Source: Bacteroides luti (lineage in GTDB: Bacteria; Bacteroidota; Bacteroidia; Bacteroidales; Bacteroidaceae). From it: a stretch of DNA of 64,000 nt. Position 1 is the first letter of the stretch, and each line of letters starts with the position of its first letter. Shown piece after piece: positions 45,860-56,012 of this stretch. The translations under genes and the position numbers were made by a program. A model generated the notes under the pieces. It did not search any database, was not told the origin of the DNA, and was given only the letters and a program-made list of their open reading frames with translations. The stretch spans positions 124,001 through 188,000 of the forward strand of contig NZ_FQTV01000002.1 in assembly GCF_900128905.1 (NCBI RefSeq). The letters are read 5' to 3'.

Positions 45860-47785
45860 TTACAATTCTTCGATTTCTTTAAGCCATAAAGCCGAACTTG
45901 CATCACTTGGCATACGCCAGTCACCACGAGGACTGATAGATATACTTCCTACTTTAGGACCATCAGGCAAGCACGAACGTTTGAACTGCTGGTTAAAGAA
46001 GCGGCGGAAGAAAGTGTGTAGCCATTTCTTGATGGTTTCTTTATCATACGATCCTGCAAAAGCAATGTTTGCCAGATAGTATATTTTAGCTGGACGGAAG
46101 CCAAAACGCATCGTGTAATAAAGGAAGAAGTCGTGAAGCTCGTATGGACCTACTAAATCTTCTGTTTTTTGCAGGATATTTCCATCCTCGTCTGCAGGTA
46201 TAAGTTCCGGGCTAATAGGAGTGGCTACAATATCTGTCAGGATTATAGCAGCATCTTCTTCAACTTCATTTTGGCTTACCCAGTCAACCAAATGTTTAAC
46301 CAGCGTTTTGGGTATACTAACATTAACGCCATACATGGACATGTGATCTCCGTTATAGGTAGCCCATCCCAAAGCAAGCTCTGAAAGGTCGCCGGTACCA
46401 ATAACCATACCGCCTGTTTGGTTTGCTACATCCATAAGGATTTGTGTACGTTCTCTGGCTTGAGAATTTTCATAAGTAACATCGTGCACGTTTATATCAT
46501 GGTCAATGTCTTTGAAATGTTGAATACACGCAGCCTTTATATCTATTTCGCGAATACTAACTCCTAATTCTTTCATCAGGTTGATAGCATTGTTATAAGT
46601 ACGGTCGGTTGTTCCGAATCCAGGCATGGTAATTCCCAAGATACCTTTACGTGAAAGTCCCAGTTTATCAAAAGTCTTTACGCATACAAGTAAGGCTAGT
46701 GTGGAATCCAATCCTCCGGAAATACCTAAAACTGCTGTTTTTGAATGTGTGTGAACAATGCGTTTAGCCAGACCGGAAACCTGTATCTCAAAGATCTCTT
46801 CGCATCTTTCATTAAGAGTTCTGCCAGTAGGTACAAAAGGAAGAGGATCTATTTTACGACTAAGACTTAAAGGTCGGCTGTTTGTTAGTTCGGTAGTAAC
46901 ATGAATAGCTTCTGCATCCTTATAATCACCACTATTTGCAGAGAAGGTTGTGTTAATACGTCTTTCTGTGCGTAAACGTTCCACATCTATTTCTGAAATA
47001 ACCATTTGTTCTTCCAGGCTGAATCGCTTGGATTCTGCAAGTAGAGTACCGTTTTCATATATTAATCCGTTTCCGGCAAATACTACATCAGTCGTTGATT
47101 CTCCGAATCCGCAGGAAGAGAATATATATGCGGCAATGCAGCGCGCAGACTGCTGACTGATAAGTGATCGAACATAATTATGTTTGGCAATACCTTCATT
47201 ATCGGCAGAAAGATTAATAAGAATCTCTGCACCCTTTAATGCCAGTTTAGAACTGGGAGGAATTACAGACCACAGGTCTTCACATATCTCTACACCGAAA
47301 CAACAATCTGGAGTATCGAATAGTAAGTTTGAACTAACAGGTACCAACTGACCACAGAGGCGCACTGTTTTGTCAATTACATCTCTGGCCGAAGTGAACC
47401 AACGTTGTTCGTAAAATTCTTTATAGTTGGGTAAGTAAGTTTTTGGAACCACACCAAGAATCTTTCCTCCTTGAAATACAACTGCAGCATTTATAAGGAT
47501 TGTATTGGTTATTACCGGCATTCCTACTATACAAATAATATCAAGTTGGCGGGTATTATTCATTACTTGTACCAATCCCATTTCTGCTTTTTCTAACAGA
47601 AGTTGCTGTGCAAACAGGTCGGCACACGTATATCCGGTGATACATAGTTCCGGGAAAGCAATAATCTGAACGCCTTTTTCATCGGCCTCATTTATCATTT
47701 TCTCAATTTGTTCAGCATTATACTGGCAATCGGCTACTTTTACCGGTGGCACTGCTGCGGCCACTTTAACAAATCCGTAGTTCAT
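45860..47785 (-). CDS. nadE: Glutamine-dependent NAD synthetase
   Basis: Last step of NAD synthesis: amidates nicotinic acid adenine dinucleotide using glutamine. About 641 residues from the ATG at 47785. The N-terminal nitrilase-like glutaminase (about 1-280) has [18 protein letters not shown] (catalytic Glu), [19 protein letters not shown] (Lys) and [12 protein letters not shown] (Cys). The C-terminal synthetase has the PP-loop [13 protein letters not shown] and [26 protein letters not shown]. Housekeeping gene between the two carbohydrate loci. Confidence 0.96.
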   Translation of the reverse strand: MNYGFVKVAAAVPPVKVADCQYNAEQIEKMINEADEKGVQIIAFPELCITGYTCADLFAQQLLLEKAEMGLVQVMNNTRQLDIICIVGMPVITNTILINAAVVFQGGKILGVVPKTYLPNYKEFYEQRWFTSARDVIDKTVRLCGQLVPVSSNLLFDTPDCCFGVEICEDLWSVIPPSSKLALKGAEILINLSADNEGIAKHNYVRSLISQQSARCIAAYIFSSCGFGESTTDVVFAGNGLIYENGTLLAESKRFSLEEQMVISEIDVERLRTERRINTTFSANSGDYKDAEAIHVTTELTNSRPLSLSRKIDPLPFVPTGRTLNERCEEIFEIQVSGLAKRIVHTHSKTAVLGISGGLDSTLALLVCVKTFDKLGLSRKGILGITMPGFGTTDRTYNNAINLMKELGVSIREIDIKAACIQHFKDIDHDINVHDVTYENSQARERTQILMDVANQTGGMVIGTGDLSELALGWATYNGDHMSMYGVNVSIPKTLVKHLVDWVSQNEVEEDAAIILTDIVATPISPELIPADEDGNILQKTEDLVGPYELHDFFLYYTMRFGFRPAKIYYLANIAFAGSYDKETIKKWLHTFFRRFFNQQFKRSCLPDGPKVGSISISPRGDWRMPSDASSALWLKEIEEL

Positions 47786-47829
47786 TTTTTCCTTTATTAA
47801 TCTGAATTGATAGTACAAAAGTAGTGAAT

Positions 47830-47879
47830 AAAAAGATAATCCGGTTAAATAAACAACTTAATTTATTTAACCGGATTAT
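47830..47879 (-). terminator. Terminator of the pectinase operon
   Basis: ATAATCCGGTTAAATAAA (47836-47853) pairs perfectly with 47862-47879. On the minus strand a T-rich stretch follows, closing the five-gene operon before nadE. Confidence 0.8.
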
Positions 47880-47912
47880 TCAATCCTATTTTAAGGAAAA
47901 GTGGACTTGTGA

Positions 47913-49340
47913 TTAGTATTTTACCCCATCAACAGTAATTCTATTGTATTCTATCATCTCTGCATCATCGGTAACAAACAATGGTCTTCCGTCTGGTTTA
48001 TCGTAGTGGAAATCAATATTGTTGAATGTTACATTCTTTGCATGACGGATGTAGAATCCCTTGGCTGGTATTGTTCCAAACATTAACGGATCCGGATAAA
48101 CTTTTATCTGTTCGGGAGGAACAATCTTTCCATCTTCTGCAGTAAATCCACCCTTATGGTAGATATGTATGTCACTCAGCGTAACATCTTCTATAATACT
48201 TCCTGGAATTCCACTTATGATGGATGAATACTGAGAATCTGCATTGTATACATTAATATTGCTGATACGTACTCTTTTCATACTTCCTTTAGGTGTTCCT
48301 TCCGGACTTCTCATTCGTCCTCCAAGACGAAGAAATATTGGAGAATTAACAATATCCCGCATAGTGATATTACTAACAACAATATCTTCCAGATGACCTC
48401 CATCAACTGTTTCTATAGCCAAACCTCTGCAACGGTCGAATACGCAGTTGGCTATTGCGATGTTCTTAAATCCGCCACTTGACTCTGTGCCGAGCTTTAT
48501 TCTTCCACAAACATAAGCATGATCGGGGGCTTGTGGCTCATATCTTTCGTAGGTAGCGTTCATAGCTGTTCCCTGATCAAAGCCGGAAACCAGACAACCG
48601 GTAATGGTTACGTTTTCTGTATCTCTGAAGTATCCTAAAGCATAAGAAGCTTTCAATACAATTGCATCATCCCATGGAGAGTTTACAGTGCAATCTGTAA
48701 TACGTACGTTTTTGCAACAATCAATATCGAATCCATCTCGGTTGGTATCTACTTTCAGGTTTAGTACACTAAGATTATCTACGCCGGTAGCAAGCAGGGC
48801 AAAGTGTCCGCAATGCAACATAGAAATATCTTTGATAATTACATTCCTGCAGTTTTTCAGACTGATGGCTTTATTTCCGGCACCAGGCAGGCGGCTTTCT
48901 TCACGAGACAATCCTTTACCGTAAATAAGTCCCGAACCGCAAATGGTAATATCTTCCAATCCGATGCCCCACATAAGAGAATTTTTCCAATGACTGTGGC
49001 CGAAATCCTGATATTTGTAGAATTCATTTGGCTCAGCGACATCATATCCCTGATCTTTAGTTGGAAAAGCTGCTACGATACGAGCCCCTGATTCCAGAAA
49101 AATAGTGATATGACTTTTTAAACGGATAGAATAACAGGCATATTCGCCCGAAGGTATATATACCGTTCCTCCTCCTTCATTAGAAGCATTCTCTATAGCT
49201 TGGTTGATGGAAGGAGAATCAATTGTTTTTCCGTCTGCTTTAGCACCGAAATCTTTTACATTGTAAATCTTAGCTTGAAGCTGGAAGGATCCTGCTATCA
49301 TAAAGAGTGCGAACAGGAAATATATTTTAATCTGTTTCAT
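47913..49340 (-). CDS. GH28 polygalacturonase-family enzyme
   Basis: 475 residues with a signal peptide (about 1-23). The right-handed beta helix opens IYNVKDFGAKADGKTIDSPSINQAI. Catalytic residues: the Asp cluster is seen as DGFDIDCC and SPWDDAIVLKAS, with GRIKLGTESSGGFKN (RIK-type motif) later. GH28 cleaves galacturonan or rhamnogalacturonan linkages. Last gene of an operon shared with DUF4450-like, GH28, CE12 and GH2 genes; its start overlaps the upstream stop (ATGA). Confidence 0.9.
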   Translation of the reverse strand: MKQIKIYFLFALFMIAGSFQLQAKIYNVKDFGAKADGKTIDSPSINQAIENASNEGGGTVYIPSGEYACYSIRLKSHITIFLESGARIVAAFPTKDQGYDVAEPNEFYKYQDFGHSHWKNSLMWGIGLEDITICGSGLIYGKGLSREESRLPGAGNKAISLKNCRNVIIKDISMLHCGHFALLATGVDNLSVLNLKVDTNRDGFDIDCCKNVRITDCTVNSPWDDAIVLKASYALGYFRDTENVTITGCLVSGFDQGTAMNATYERYEPQAPDHAYVCGRIKLGTESSGGFKNIAIANCVFDRCRGLAIETVDGGHLEDIVVSNITMRDIVNSPIFLRLGGRMRSPEGTPKGSMKRVRISNINVYNADSQYSSIISGIPGSIIEDVTLSDIHIYHKGGFTAEDGKIVPPEQIKVYPDPLMFGTIPAKGFYIRHAKNVTFNNIDFHYDKPDGRPLFVTDDAEMIEYNRITVDGVKY

Positions 49341-50104
49341 AGCTTAAATTCTTTTTTAAAGAGTTCGGGTATAATAAAGCTGTTGTAATCGGCCTTTGCA
49401 TTCTGAAGATAAAAACAGAAATAGAGTTTACCGTTTATCAGTTTGCTGGTGCCAGTTAGGGCAGGAGCATCTGTTTTCTTACCAGATTCATGAAATACAA
49501 GTGGGGAAGTCTGCTTATGTGCATCAGATAGTCTGATATCAGAGTTTTCAGGAACAACAGCCTGAACAACTTTCAGATTAAGACTTTCATCGTAATAAAC
49601 GGTGAATGCACTACCTTCTACACTAAATACATTGTCTTTACAATATTCAGGTTTTAGATCACTTTCTGCTTTATTGGGAAGCACCTTTGCATAACAACCT
49701 CCAAAACTCCAGAATAAATCTATACCATCTGGTAAATTTAGTCCTTCAACTTCCATAACGAATCCGTCGCTATCTGTTAGTTTGGCAACACGGACAATTA
49801 CTTTTCCATCTTTCAATAGATTATCTTCCAAAGTGTAAATCAGCTTGTTTTCCTCTTTTTTTAGCTTCACACTTTTTAGTTCGTTACCCCAAAGACTTTT
49901 CTGACCAGCAATGAGTCCTAGTTTGAAGTTTCCCGCCATTTGCGGAAAATGAAAAGAAAATTCAGGAGTTTTACATGCCAGTATCCGAGGTGCTGTTTGT
50001 GTACCGCTCAGTACATAAGAAAACTTACTCTCTCCACCGGCATAAGCGTGAATGCCAGCAAAGAGAGTAAGCAATACAAAAAATACTTTTTTAAGTTTAC
50101 TCAT
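49337..50104 (-). CDS. DUF4450-like exported protein
   Basis: 255 residues with a signal peptide (about 1-22), then an all-beta sequence (KFSYVLSGTQTAPRILACKTPEFSFHFPQMAGNFKLGLI) that resembles the DUF4450 N-terminal domain found in Bacteroides rhamnogalacturonan loci. As I recall many relatives are far longer, with further catalytic domains; this one contains only the beta domain. It overlaps the flanking GH28 genes by 4 and 8 bp, so it is translated as part of the operon and probably not a broken remnant. Function unknown. Confidence 0.6.
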   Translation of the reverse strand: MSKLKKVFFVLLTLFAGIHAYAGGESKFSYVLSGTQTAPRILACKTPEFSFHFPQMAGNFKLGLIAGQKSLWGNELKSVKLKKEENKLIYTLEDNLLKDGKVIVRVAKLTDSDGFVMEVEGLNLPDGIDLFWSFGGCYAKVLPNKAESDLKPEYCKDNVFSVEGSAFTVYYDESLNLKVVQAVVPENSDIRLSDAHKQTSPLVFHESGKKTDAPALTGTSKLINGKLYFCFYLQNAKADYNSFIIPELFKKEFKL

Positions 50105-51566
50105 ATTGAATATTACTCTTAAGGTTTATATTCTCTTTAAGTTCTATTTTACTTTTATCTGCAACTTTTAAACGTATATTTCGCAAATTGAAATTATTAG
50201 TAAAAGTTATTTTTCCAGCATTGCCAACATCAGCTTTGATATTGTTAAGGTAAAAGTTTTCTAGCCTCAATTTTTTATTCCATCCAATTGCTGTGATAAA
50301 TTGTTTTGAGTTCTTAGCTTTTACATTCCAAAAATAGACATTTTTAAAATGTGGATAACCTTTTTCAGCAGGAACTACTTGAGTAAGCATTGTTTTCCAA
50401 TGCTCGGGAATCTCTTTCCCTACATATTTTTCTGGTAAGGTAGAATAGCTATAGCTCGGATTCCAGTTTAAATCGACTGCTAAGACACTACCTACACTGT
50501 CAGCTTTAACATCTGTCATATAAATATTCTCTACAGTACCGCCTCTGTTCATTGCCGATTTAATACGAAGAGCAGATGTAGTTCCGCATGCGTTCATATT
50601 ATAAGCTAGAATATTTCTTATAGAGCCTGAGGTTTCACTTCCACAAGTAATTAATCCAGCTCCTTTACGGGTAGTGCAGTTACGAACTACTATATATTCA
50701 GTAGGACGATTTACACGTAATCCATCAGCATCTCTTCCCGATTTGAGACAAATATTGTCATCGTTACAGTCAATATCGCAATTCTCAATCAGAATCCTTT
50801 TAGAAGAATCAATATCAAGGCCATCGGTACTTGGTCCGTGTCCACCAATATTATTGTTTACATTTACACCATTGATGGTACAGTATGAAGAATACAATAC
50901 CTGAACAGCCCAGAATCCGGTTCTCATTATATGAATATCCTTCAGAGTGATATCCGAACTATTTGAAATCAAAATACCTCTTACCCGTTTGCAGTCGTAA
51001 TCTACAATCCAGCGGAGTCCTTCTTTTTCGTATTCCTTGCGCATCTCCCAATATTTATCCCAGAACACCTTTCCTTGACAATCTAGTCTGCCTTCCCCTG
51101 AAATAGCCGCATTTTTTTGGTCGGTTACATTAATAACAGCCGATGGCCATACCATTTCTATGCCGGCAACTCGTGTCTTGAACTCAGGATAATCATTAAT
51201 GTTTGTACTAGCCATTAAAGTAACCCCTTTTCCGATGCAGAAATTAACTCCTTTTTTTATAAATAGAGCTCCCGTCAGATAGTTTCCTGGTTCAAAGGTT
51301 ACAGTTCCTCCGCCAGCCAGACTGCATGCATCAATGGCATTTTGTATTTGCTTGGTACACATTGTCTTTCCATCGTTTATAGCCTGGTAATCTTTTACAT
51401 TAAAAGTTTTACCAGCCGGGAATGTTTTTGCTCCTACATCTAAAGCCCAAGAAAGCTTATGTTTCACTTTTTCCCCAGTCCAGTTAATGGAAGGAATTGT
51501 TTTATTTTGAGCTACACATCCGGTTGTTAAAATTGTGAATAGATATATAAGTAAGCTTTTTTTCAT
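50097..51566 (-). CDS. GH28 polygalacturonase-family enzyme
   Basis: 489 residues; the N-terminal signal carries a possible lipobox (TGC at 15-17). Beta-helix enzyme with FNVKDYQAINDGKTMCTKQIQNAIDAC, the catalytic Asp motifs STDGLDIDSS and DCNDDNICLKSGRD, GHGPSTDG and RNILAYNMN...ALRIKSAMNRGG. The sequence fits exo-acting GH28 enzymes that release galacturonic acid. Middle gene of the operon. Confidence 0.92.
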   Translation of the reverse strand: MKKSLLIYLFTILTTGCVAQNKTIPSINWTGEKVKHKLSWALDVGAKTFPAGKTFNVKDYQAINDGKTMCTKQIQNAIDACSLAGGGTVTFEPGNYLTGALFIKKGVNFCIGKGVTLMASTNINDYPEFKTRVAGIEMVWPSAVINVTDQKNAAISGEGRLDCQGKVFWDKYWEMRKEYEKEGLRWIVDYDCKRVRGILISNSSDITLKDIHIMRTGFWAVQVLYSSYCTINGVNVNNNIGGHGPSTDGLDIDSSKRILIENCDIDCNDDNICLKSGRDADGLRVNRPTEYIVVRNCTTRKGAGLITCGSETSGSIRNILAYNMNACGTTSALRIKSAMNRGGTVENIYMTDVKADSVGSVLAVDLNWNPSYSYSTLPEKYVGKEIPEHWKTMLTQVVPAEKGYPHFKNVYFWNVKAKNSKQFITAIGWNKKLRLENFYLNNIKADVGNAGKITFTNNFNLRNIRLKVADKSKIELKENINLKSNIQYE

Positions 51567-51587
51567 ATTTTATTTCGTTGTTATATT

Positions 51588-52859
51588 TTAGTTTCCGTCT
51601 GGTTTCTCAACTTCAGTAAAGGGGCTTTGGTTCCAGTGAAAAGAGGCAAGGCTATCCGGCTGTTTTGGATTAAATGGCTTGTAATCTTTTCTTAGATACT
51701 TTACGATATCCAATTTGTTGGCTTTCATTCCTTCGATAATGCATTTGGATATTTCGTATGCCCCGTAAGGATTAAAGTGTGTGTTGTCTGCTAAAGGCTG
51801 TGTTTGTCCTGGGTAAGTGTTTGCCGGATAATGTACAAATGCATTTTTAGATGGCTCTATTCCCCATGTTTCATAAAGTGTTCGTGTTGTGGCGTTGAGA
51901 TCAATTAATGGTATATTTTCTTCAATAGCTAATTTTTTCATTGCATTTGGATATTCTCCATGAGTATCCATGATTTTACCTTCTTCATTAAAGCTTCTTC
52001 GTTGAGTAGGAGTAACCAGAACTGGATGTGCTCCTCTTACTTTTGCTTCCTGTATGAATGTGCGAAGACTTGATGTGAATGAAAGGTATGGACCTTTACC
52101 CGGACCTTTTTGCTTCTGATCGTTGTGACCAAATTCCATAAATATATAGTCACCTGCTTTCATTTGTGTAAGTGCTTTGGCTAATCTTCCAGCAGAGATA
52201 AATGTATTGGCCGATTCGCCAGATTCTGCATAATTAGCAAAGCATACATGTTTGTCAAAGAACCGTGGAATCATTTGCCCCCAGCTAGCCCAAGGTTCAT
52301 TGTCCTGATCTACTACGGTAGAGTTTCCACAAAGGAATATTGTTGGAACGTTATTTACTTTTTCAATAGTAAGTGTCTCTAAAAGAGGTGCATCACCATT
52401 AAATTCCAAAGTTAGTTTATCATCCCAGTTAAGTTTCTTCTTCTCTCGCGCTTTAATCTGTACAAATTCGTTCTCGCTTATTTTAGTATTGCGCTTATTG
52501 ATAATAAAAGTTTCTTCAATACTTTCGCCTTTTTTTGTGGGAAGATTCTCAATAAAAAGACGGCGTGATTCTCCTCTTACGGTTGTTATTCCGGCTTTAT
52601 TTGCAGAACCTATTTTAACGGTTACTTTATAGTTTCCATCAGGAACCTGAACCGAAAAATAGAACGGTTTATTTTCTCCTGCAGAAGAAGGTTGCAAATC
52701 ATACCCATAACCTTTTTCAGCAGAAAATCTATCCTTAGAAGTGATAGCGGTATACCCTTTTAAGGTTTTTCCTTGTTCAAAGTCAAACTTATATTCTACC
52801 TTTTGTGCTGCACAAAAAGTGCTTATTAGCAAAGTGGTAGCTAGTAACTTAAGTTTCAT
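51588..52859 (-). CDS. Rhamnogalacturonan acetylesterase (CE12-like) with N-terminal beta domain
   Basis: 423 residues. After the signal peptide a galactose-binding-like beta domain (about 20-165, KFDFEQGKTLKGYTAI) precedes an SGNH hydrolase domain: FLCGNSTVVDQD (GNS, Ser nucleophile), SGESANTF, MEFGHNDQK (GHND) and DNTHFNPYGA (catalytic Asp-His). It should remove acetyl groups from galacturonic acid in rhamnogalacturonan, exposing the chain to lyases and GH28. Confidence 0.88.
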   Translation of the reverse strand: MKLKLLATTLLISTFCAAQKVEYKFDFEQGKTLKGYTAITSKDRFSAEKGYGYDLQPSSAGENKPFYFSVQVPDGNYKVTVKIGSANKAGITTVRGESRRLFIENLPTKKGESIEETFIINKRNTKISENEFVQIKAREKKKLNWDDKLTLEFNGDAPLLETLTIEKVNNVPTIFLCGNSTVVDQDNEPWASWGQMIPRFFDKHVCFANYAESGESANTFISAGRLAKALTQMKAGDYIFMEFGHNDQKQKGPGKGPYLSFTSSLRTFIQEAKVRGAHPVLVTPTQRRSFNEEGKIMDTHGEYPNAMKKLAIEENIPLIDLNATTRTLYETWGIEPSKNAFVHYPANTYPGQTQPLADNTHFNPYGAYEISKCIIEGMKANKLDIVKYLRKDYKPFNPKQPDSLASFHWNQSPFTEVEKPDGN

Positions 52860-52884
52860 GTTATTTTTTATTAATCTATTATAA

Positions 52885-55773
52885 TTATAGTCCTTTATCT
52901 CCTTTTTTCGGTTTTAGCTCATCCGGTGAATCCTTGGAATATGTATCTACCTTCTTTGCTACTTTTGTGTACAGATCTTTAATGGTTTCAAGTGAAACTT
53001 CGGTTTGTGGACGGAAGTTGTCCGAATTCATATAATCCAGAATAGCTTTATTCATCTGACGAGCAACAATTCTTTTGTCCAGATTGGAAGTAATATCCAT
53101 ACTTGTCATCATAAGCTTTCCGTTCAAAACTTTGGCTTCGAAAAGCATACCAATTTTGCGACTTATAAACCAAGTGTCTATGCTTTGTACCAATGGTTGG
53201 AAATCTGCAGGGAAATCAGTGAACAGCATAACTTGTGCTCTGTTAAGAAGTTCCCACCATTGCAGATTACTGTGACAATCGGTAGGGAAGTTTTTGAAAA
53301 GAGGATGATAATTGTTCACGAATATACCTGTTGTATGAGGAGGACGCATTTTAAACCATGATGTGTTCCAGAATACAGGAGTGAAATATTGCTGTACATC
53401 TTTTCCGTATGATATTTTTCCGGCAGCTGTAAGTAATACGTTTCCACCCTTTTTCAATATCTCAGTAGCTTTTGCATCAACCGTGTCGGTTACATAAACC
53501 GATCCTTTATCAATAGTAACCGTTTCAGGATATACCCAGAAGTTCCAGTCGTTCATAGCTTCGGTTCCTTCAATAGAAACTTCTAAGTTCAGTTTCTGAG
53601 CTTTTTCAATAGAATTTAGAGGGAAATTTACAGAACCAAGAGTGAAGCAGTTACCTACCGGAATGTCTTTAGTGCTAAGCAAACCTTTTGCAAGGACTTT
53701 TCCCCATTTATCTGTAATTTTATAGATTGTATTGGCATTTTTTATTGCTGTCTTTCCAAAATGAGCAACTTCTATATTTGCCTGGAATGTTTCGTTATTC
53801 TTGTATACAAACTTTTCAATTCTTGCAAGAGGTACAGTTGGGCTGCAGAAACGACGGAATTCAGGAGCATTAATATAGCCTTTTTCTTCAAAGAATACAT
53901 TTAATAAACCAACTAATGCAGTTCCCTGACCCGAATAATCGTTCAGAGCTAATAATTGGAATCCGGCATAATTAGGTGTGCGGAGAGTCTTTTCTATTTC
54001 GTTTTTGTAGCATAAAGCCTGTAGTTTTCCTGATGCCATCATAAATTCATGTCCCAGATCTCCCATTTTACCATCTTCCAGCAAATCTTTGAATATTTCA
54101 AAGTTTTTAGCTTTATTTACTCCGGTATATTTCTTTATTTCGTTAAAATCGGGGAAAGCACACCATTGTCCGGTTTCATGAGATACATAAGGTTGAGAAA
54201 CAGTGTCAATCATAGCACGATAGTCGGACATCGACTCCGGCATTGAGCTTGCCCAGTCCAGCCCACGTGCACCTGCTTTTACATGATATTGATTCTTTGG
54301 TTGCCATTGCCAGCTACCACCAACAGAAGCTCCCGTGTATACTCTTCGTGGATCGTTTTCTTTCCAGTAATCAACAAATTTGCTTACCCATGCTACCCAG
54401 CGTCCGGCAGGTTCATTACCACATGCAAGCATACAGAAAGATGCATAATTACCATATTCCTTAGCCATGCGGATTGTTTCATCCATCAAATAATTATCAA
54501 TAGGTTGTCCCATTCCAAGTTTCGGACCATGGTTAGGCCAGCTTGGTCCTTCCGGTTGAATGTAGAATCCAACTAAGTCGGCAGCTTCAAATGCAGCCTT
54601 TGGAGGACAAAAAGAGTGAAAACGCATGTGATTTAATCCATAATTCTTGCAAATACGAAATACTCTTTCCCAGTCTTCAACTTGCATAGGAGCATATCCA
54701 GTTAGAGGGAAATCGCAGTTTTCAACAGTTCCGCGAAGCATTGTTTTATTGCCGTTTACATAGAAGTATTTTCCTTTGATTGTAAATTCACGCATACCAA
54801 ACTGAACTTCCTTTTCATCGCTATTTTTACCGCATTCAATTTTGGCTTTCAATTTGTATAAAGCAGGATCAAATTCATCCCAGGTAAGCATTTTATCACC
54901 CATTGGAAGCTCCATTTCTAAAGAAAGTGTATTGTTTTTAATCACAATATCTTTTGATATGGGTAGAAGCGTATGACTCTTTTCTGTATTAAAGCTTTGA
55001 GCTGATAGTGTTACTTTTGCCGATACATTTTTTAGCTTATCTGATTTAAGCAGAATCTTAACCACGGCTTTTTTATTTGCAACATCAGGATATACCTGAA
55101 TATCATCAAAATGAATGATTGAGCCGGCTGTGAGATTCATTTTGCCAACAATGCCATTCCAGTTACCTTGAGTTTGGTCGGTTACACTGTGTGAATCCGG
55201 TCCAACATTAATATCTTTCAAACGATTGTCTACCCTGATGGAAATTTTACATTTTCCCGGATGTATATAGCTGGTAAGATCGTATTCGTGAGGCACACAA
55301 AGACTATTTTGCATGCCAACCTGCTTGTCATTCACCCAAACTGTAGTTTCTATGTGAGGACGTTCAAGAAAGAGGACTACTCGTTTTCCTTTCCATGATG
55401 AAGGTATAGTAACTTCTTTCTGATACCATGCCACACCTATATAATGTTTATCCGGAGTAAGGAAAAAGGGTAGTTTAACCTTTCCATCTACTCTGTATTT
55501 TTCCATGTATGGATTATAGTAGTAAGAACTGTCGTAAAGACTGCCTGTCCATTTAGTTCGTACAGTTACATCATCTCCCTTTAATTTTTCAGGCATTGAA
55601 CCTGGTAGGTTAATTTCTTCATTCAGTCGTTTTTTGAACCACTGTTCAACAACACCCGCATCTGTCCTGTCTATCTGGAAATTCCATTTTCCAGAAAGAT
55701 CAATGCTATTCTGAGCAAAAATTACATGTGTGAATATTAAAGATAAAATGATTGATGAAATTATTTTTTTCAT
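52885..55773 (-). CDS. GH2-family beta-glycosidase with extra C-terminal domain
   Basis: 962 residues with a signal peptide (about 1-20). Sugar-binding jelly roll (DLSGKWNFQIDR... and VAWYQKEVTIPSSWKGKRV), immunoglobulin-like domain, and a TIM barrel with acid/base Glu454 in MLACGNEPAGRW and nucleophile Glu533 in YVSHETGQW. About 200 residues at the C-terminus (VDAKATEILKKGGNVLLTAAG...) look like a class-I-amidotransferase-like fold seen in some beta-galactosidases. In pectin loci GH2 enzymes remove side-chain galactose or uronic acids. First gene of the operon. Confidence 0.88.
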   Translation of the reverse strand: MKKIISSIILSLIFTHVIFAQNSIDLSGKWNFQIDRTDAGVVEQWFKKRLNEEINLPGSMPEKLKGDDVTVRTKWTGSLYDSSYYYNPYMEKYRVDGKVKLPFFLTPDKHYIGVAWYQKEVTIPSSWKGKRVVLFLERPHIETTVWVNDKQVGMQNSLCVPHEYDLTSYIHPGKCKISIRVDNRLKDINVGPDSHSVTDQTQGNWNGIVGKMNLTAGSIIHFDDIQVYPDVANKKAVVKILLKSDKLKNVSAKVTLSAQSFNTEKSHTLLPISKDIVIKNNTLSLEMELPMGDKMLTWDEFDPALYKLKAKIECGKNSDEKEVQFGMREFTIKGKYFYVNGNKTMLRGTVENCDFPLTGYAPMQVEDWERVFRICKNYGLNHMRFHSFCPPKAAFEAADLVGFYIQPEGPSWPNHGPKLGMGQPIDNYLMDETIRMAKEYGNYASFCMLACGNEPAGRWVAWVSKFVDYWKENDPRRVYTGASVGGSWQWQPKNQYHVKAGARGLDWASSMPESMSDYRAMIDTVSQPYVSHETGQWCAFPDFNEIKKYTGVNKAKNFEIFKDLLEDGKMGDLGHEFMMASGKLQALCYKNEIEKTLRTPNYAGFQLLALNDYSGQGTALVGLLNVFFEEKGYINAPEFRRFCSPTVPLARIEKFVYKNNETFQANIEVAHFGKTAIKNANTIYKITDKWGKVLAKGLLSTKDIPVGNCFTLGSVNFPLNSIEKAQKLNLEVSIEGTEAMNDWNFWVYPETVTIDKGSVYVTDTVDAKATEILKKGGNVLLTAAGKISYGKDVQQYFTPVFWNTSWFKMRPPHTTGIFVNNYHPLFKNFPTDCHSNLQWWELLNRAQVMLFTDFPADFQPLVQSIDTWFISRKIGMLFEAKVLNGKLMMTSMDITSNLDKRIVARQMNKAILDYMNSDNFRPQTEVSLETIKDLYTKVAKKVDTYSKDSPDELKPKKGDKGL

Positions 55774-55958
55774 AATTTAATTGTATAGTTTACAAGTTGC
55801 TAAGATACAGGCATTCTAAATTTGTATAAATAGAAAGTAGTACATAAACCTAGAATTTCGTATAATCATGCTTTAATTTAAAGCCATTTGTACAATTTTA
55901 CATCTGTTTTGCCTTTCTTTCTATGAGATTCTTATATATCTCCTTTTTCCTTTCATTT

Positions 55959-55986
55959 TAATAAGTGTATATTTGTACACTTATTA
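55959..55986. promoter_or_regulatory. 11-bp palindrome on the GH43-GH42 promoter
   Basis: TAATAAGTGTA (55959-55969) and TACACTTATTA (55976-55986) are exact complements with a 6-bp spacer. The spacer and arm form TATATTTG (55968-55975), a -7 box. The -33 region is poor. The palindrome thus covers the core promoter, and fits a repressor or dimeric-activator site. Confidence 0.6.
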
Positions 55987-56012
55987 ATTCTTACGTCTAA
56001 TTTTATTGTTTT

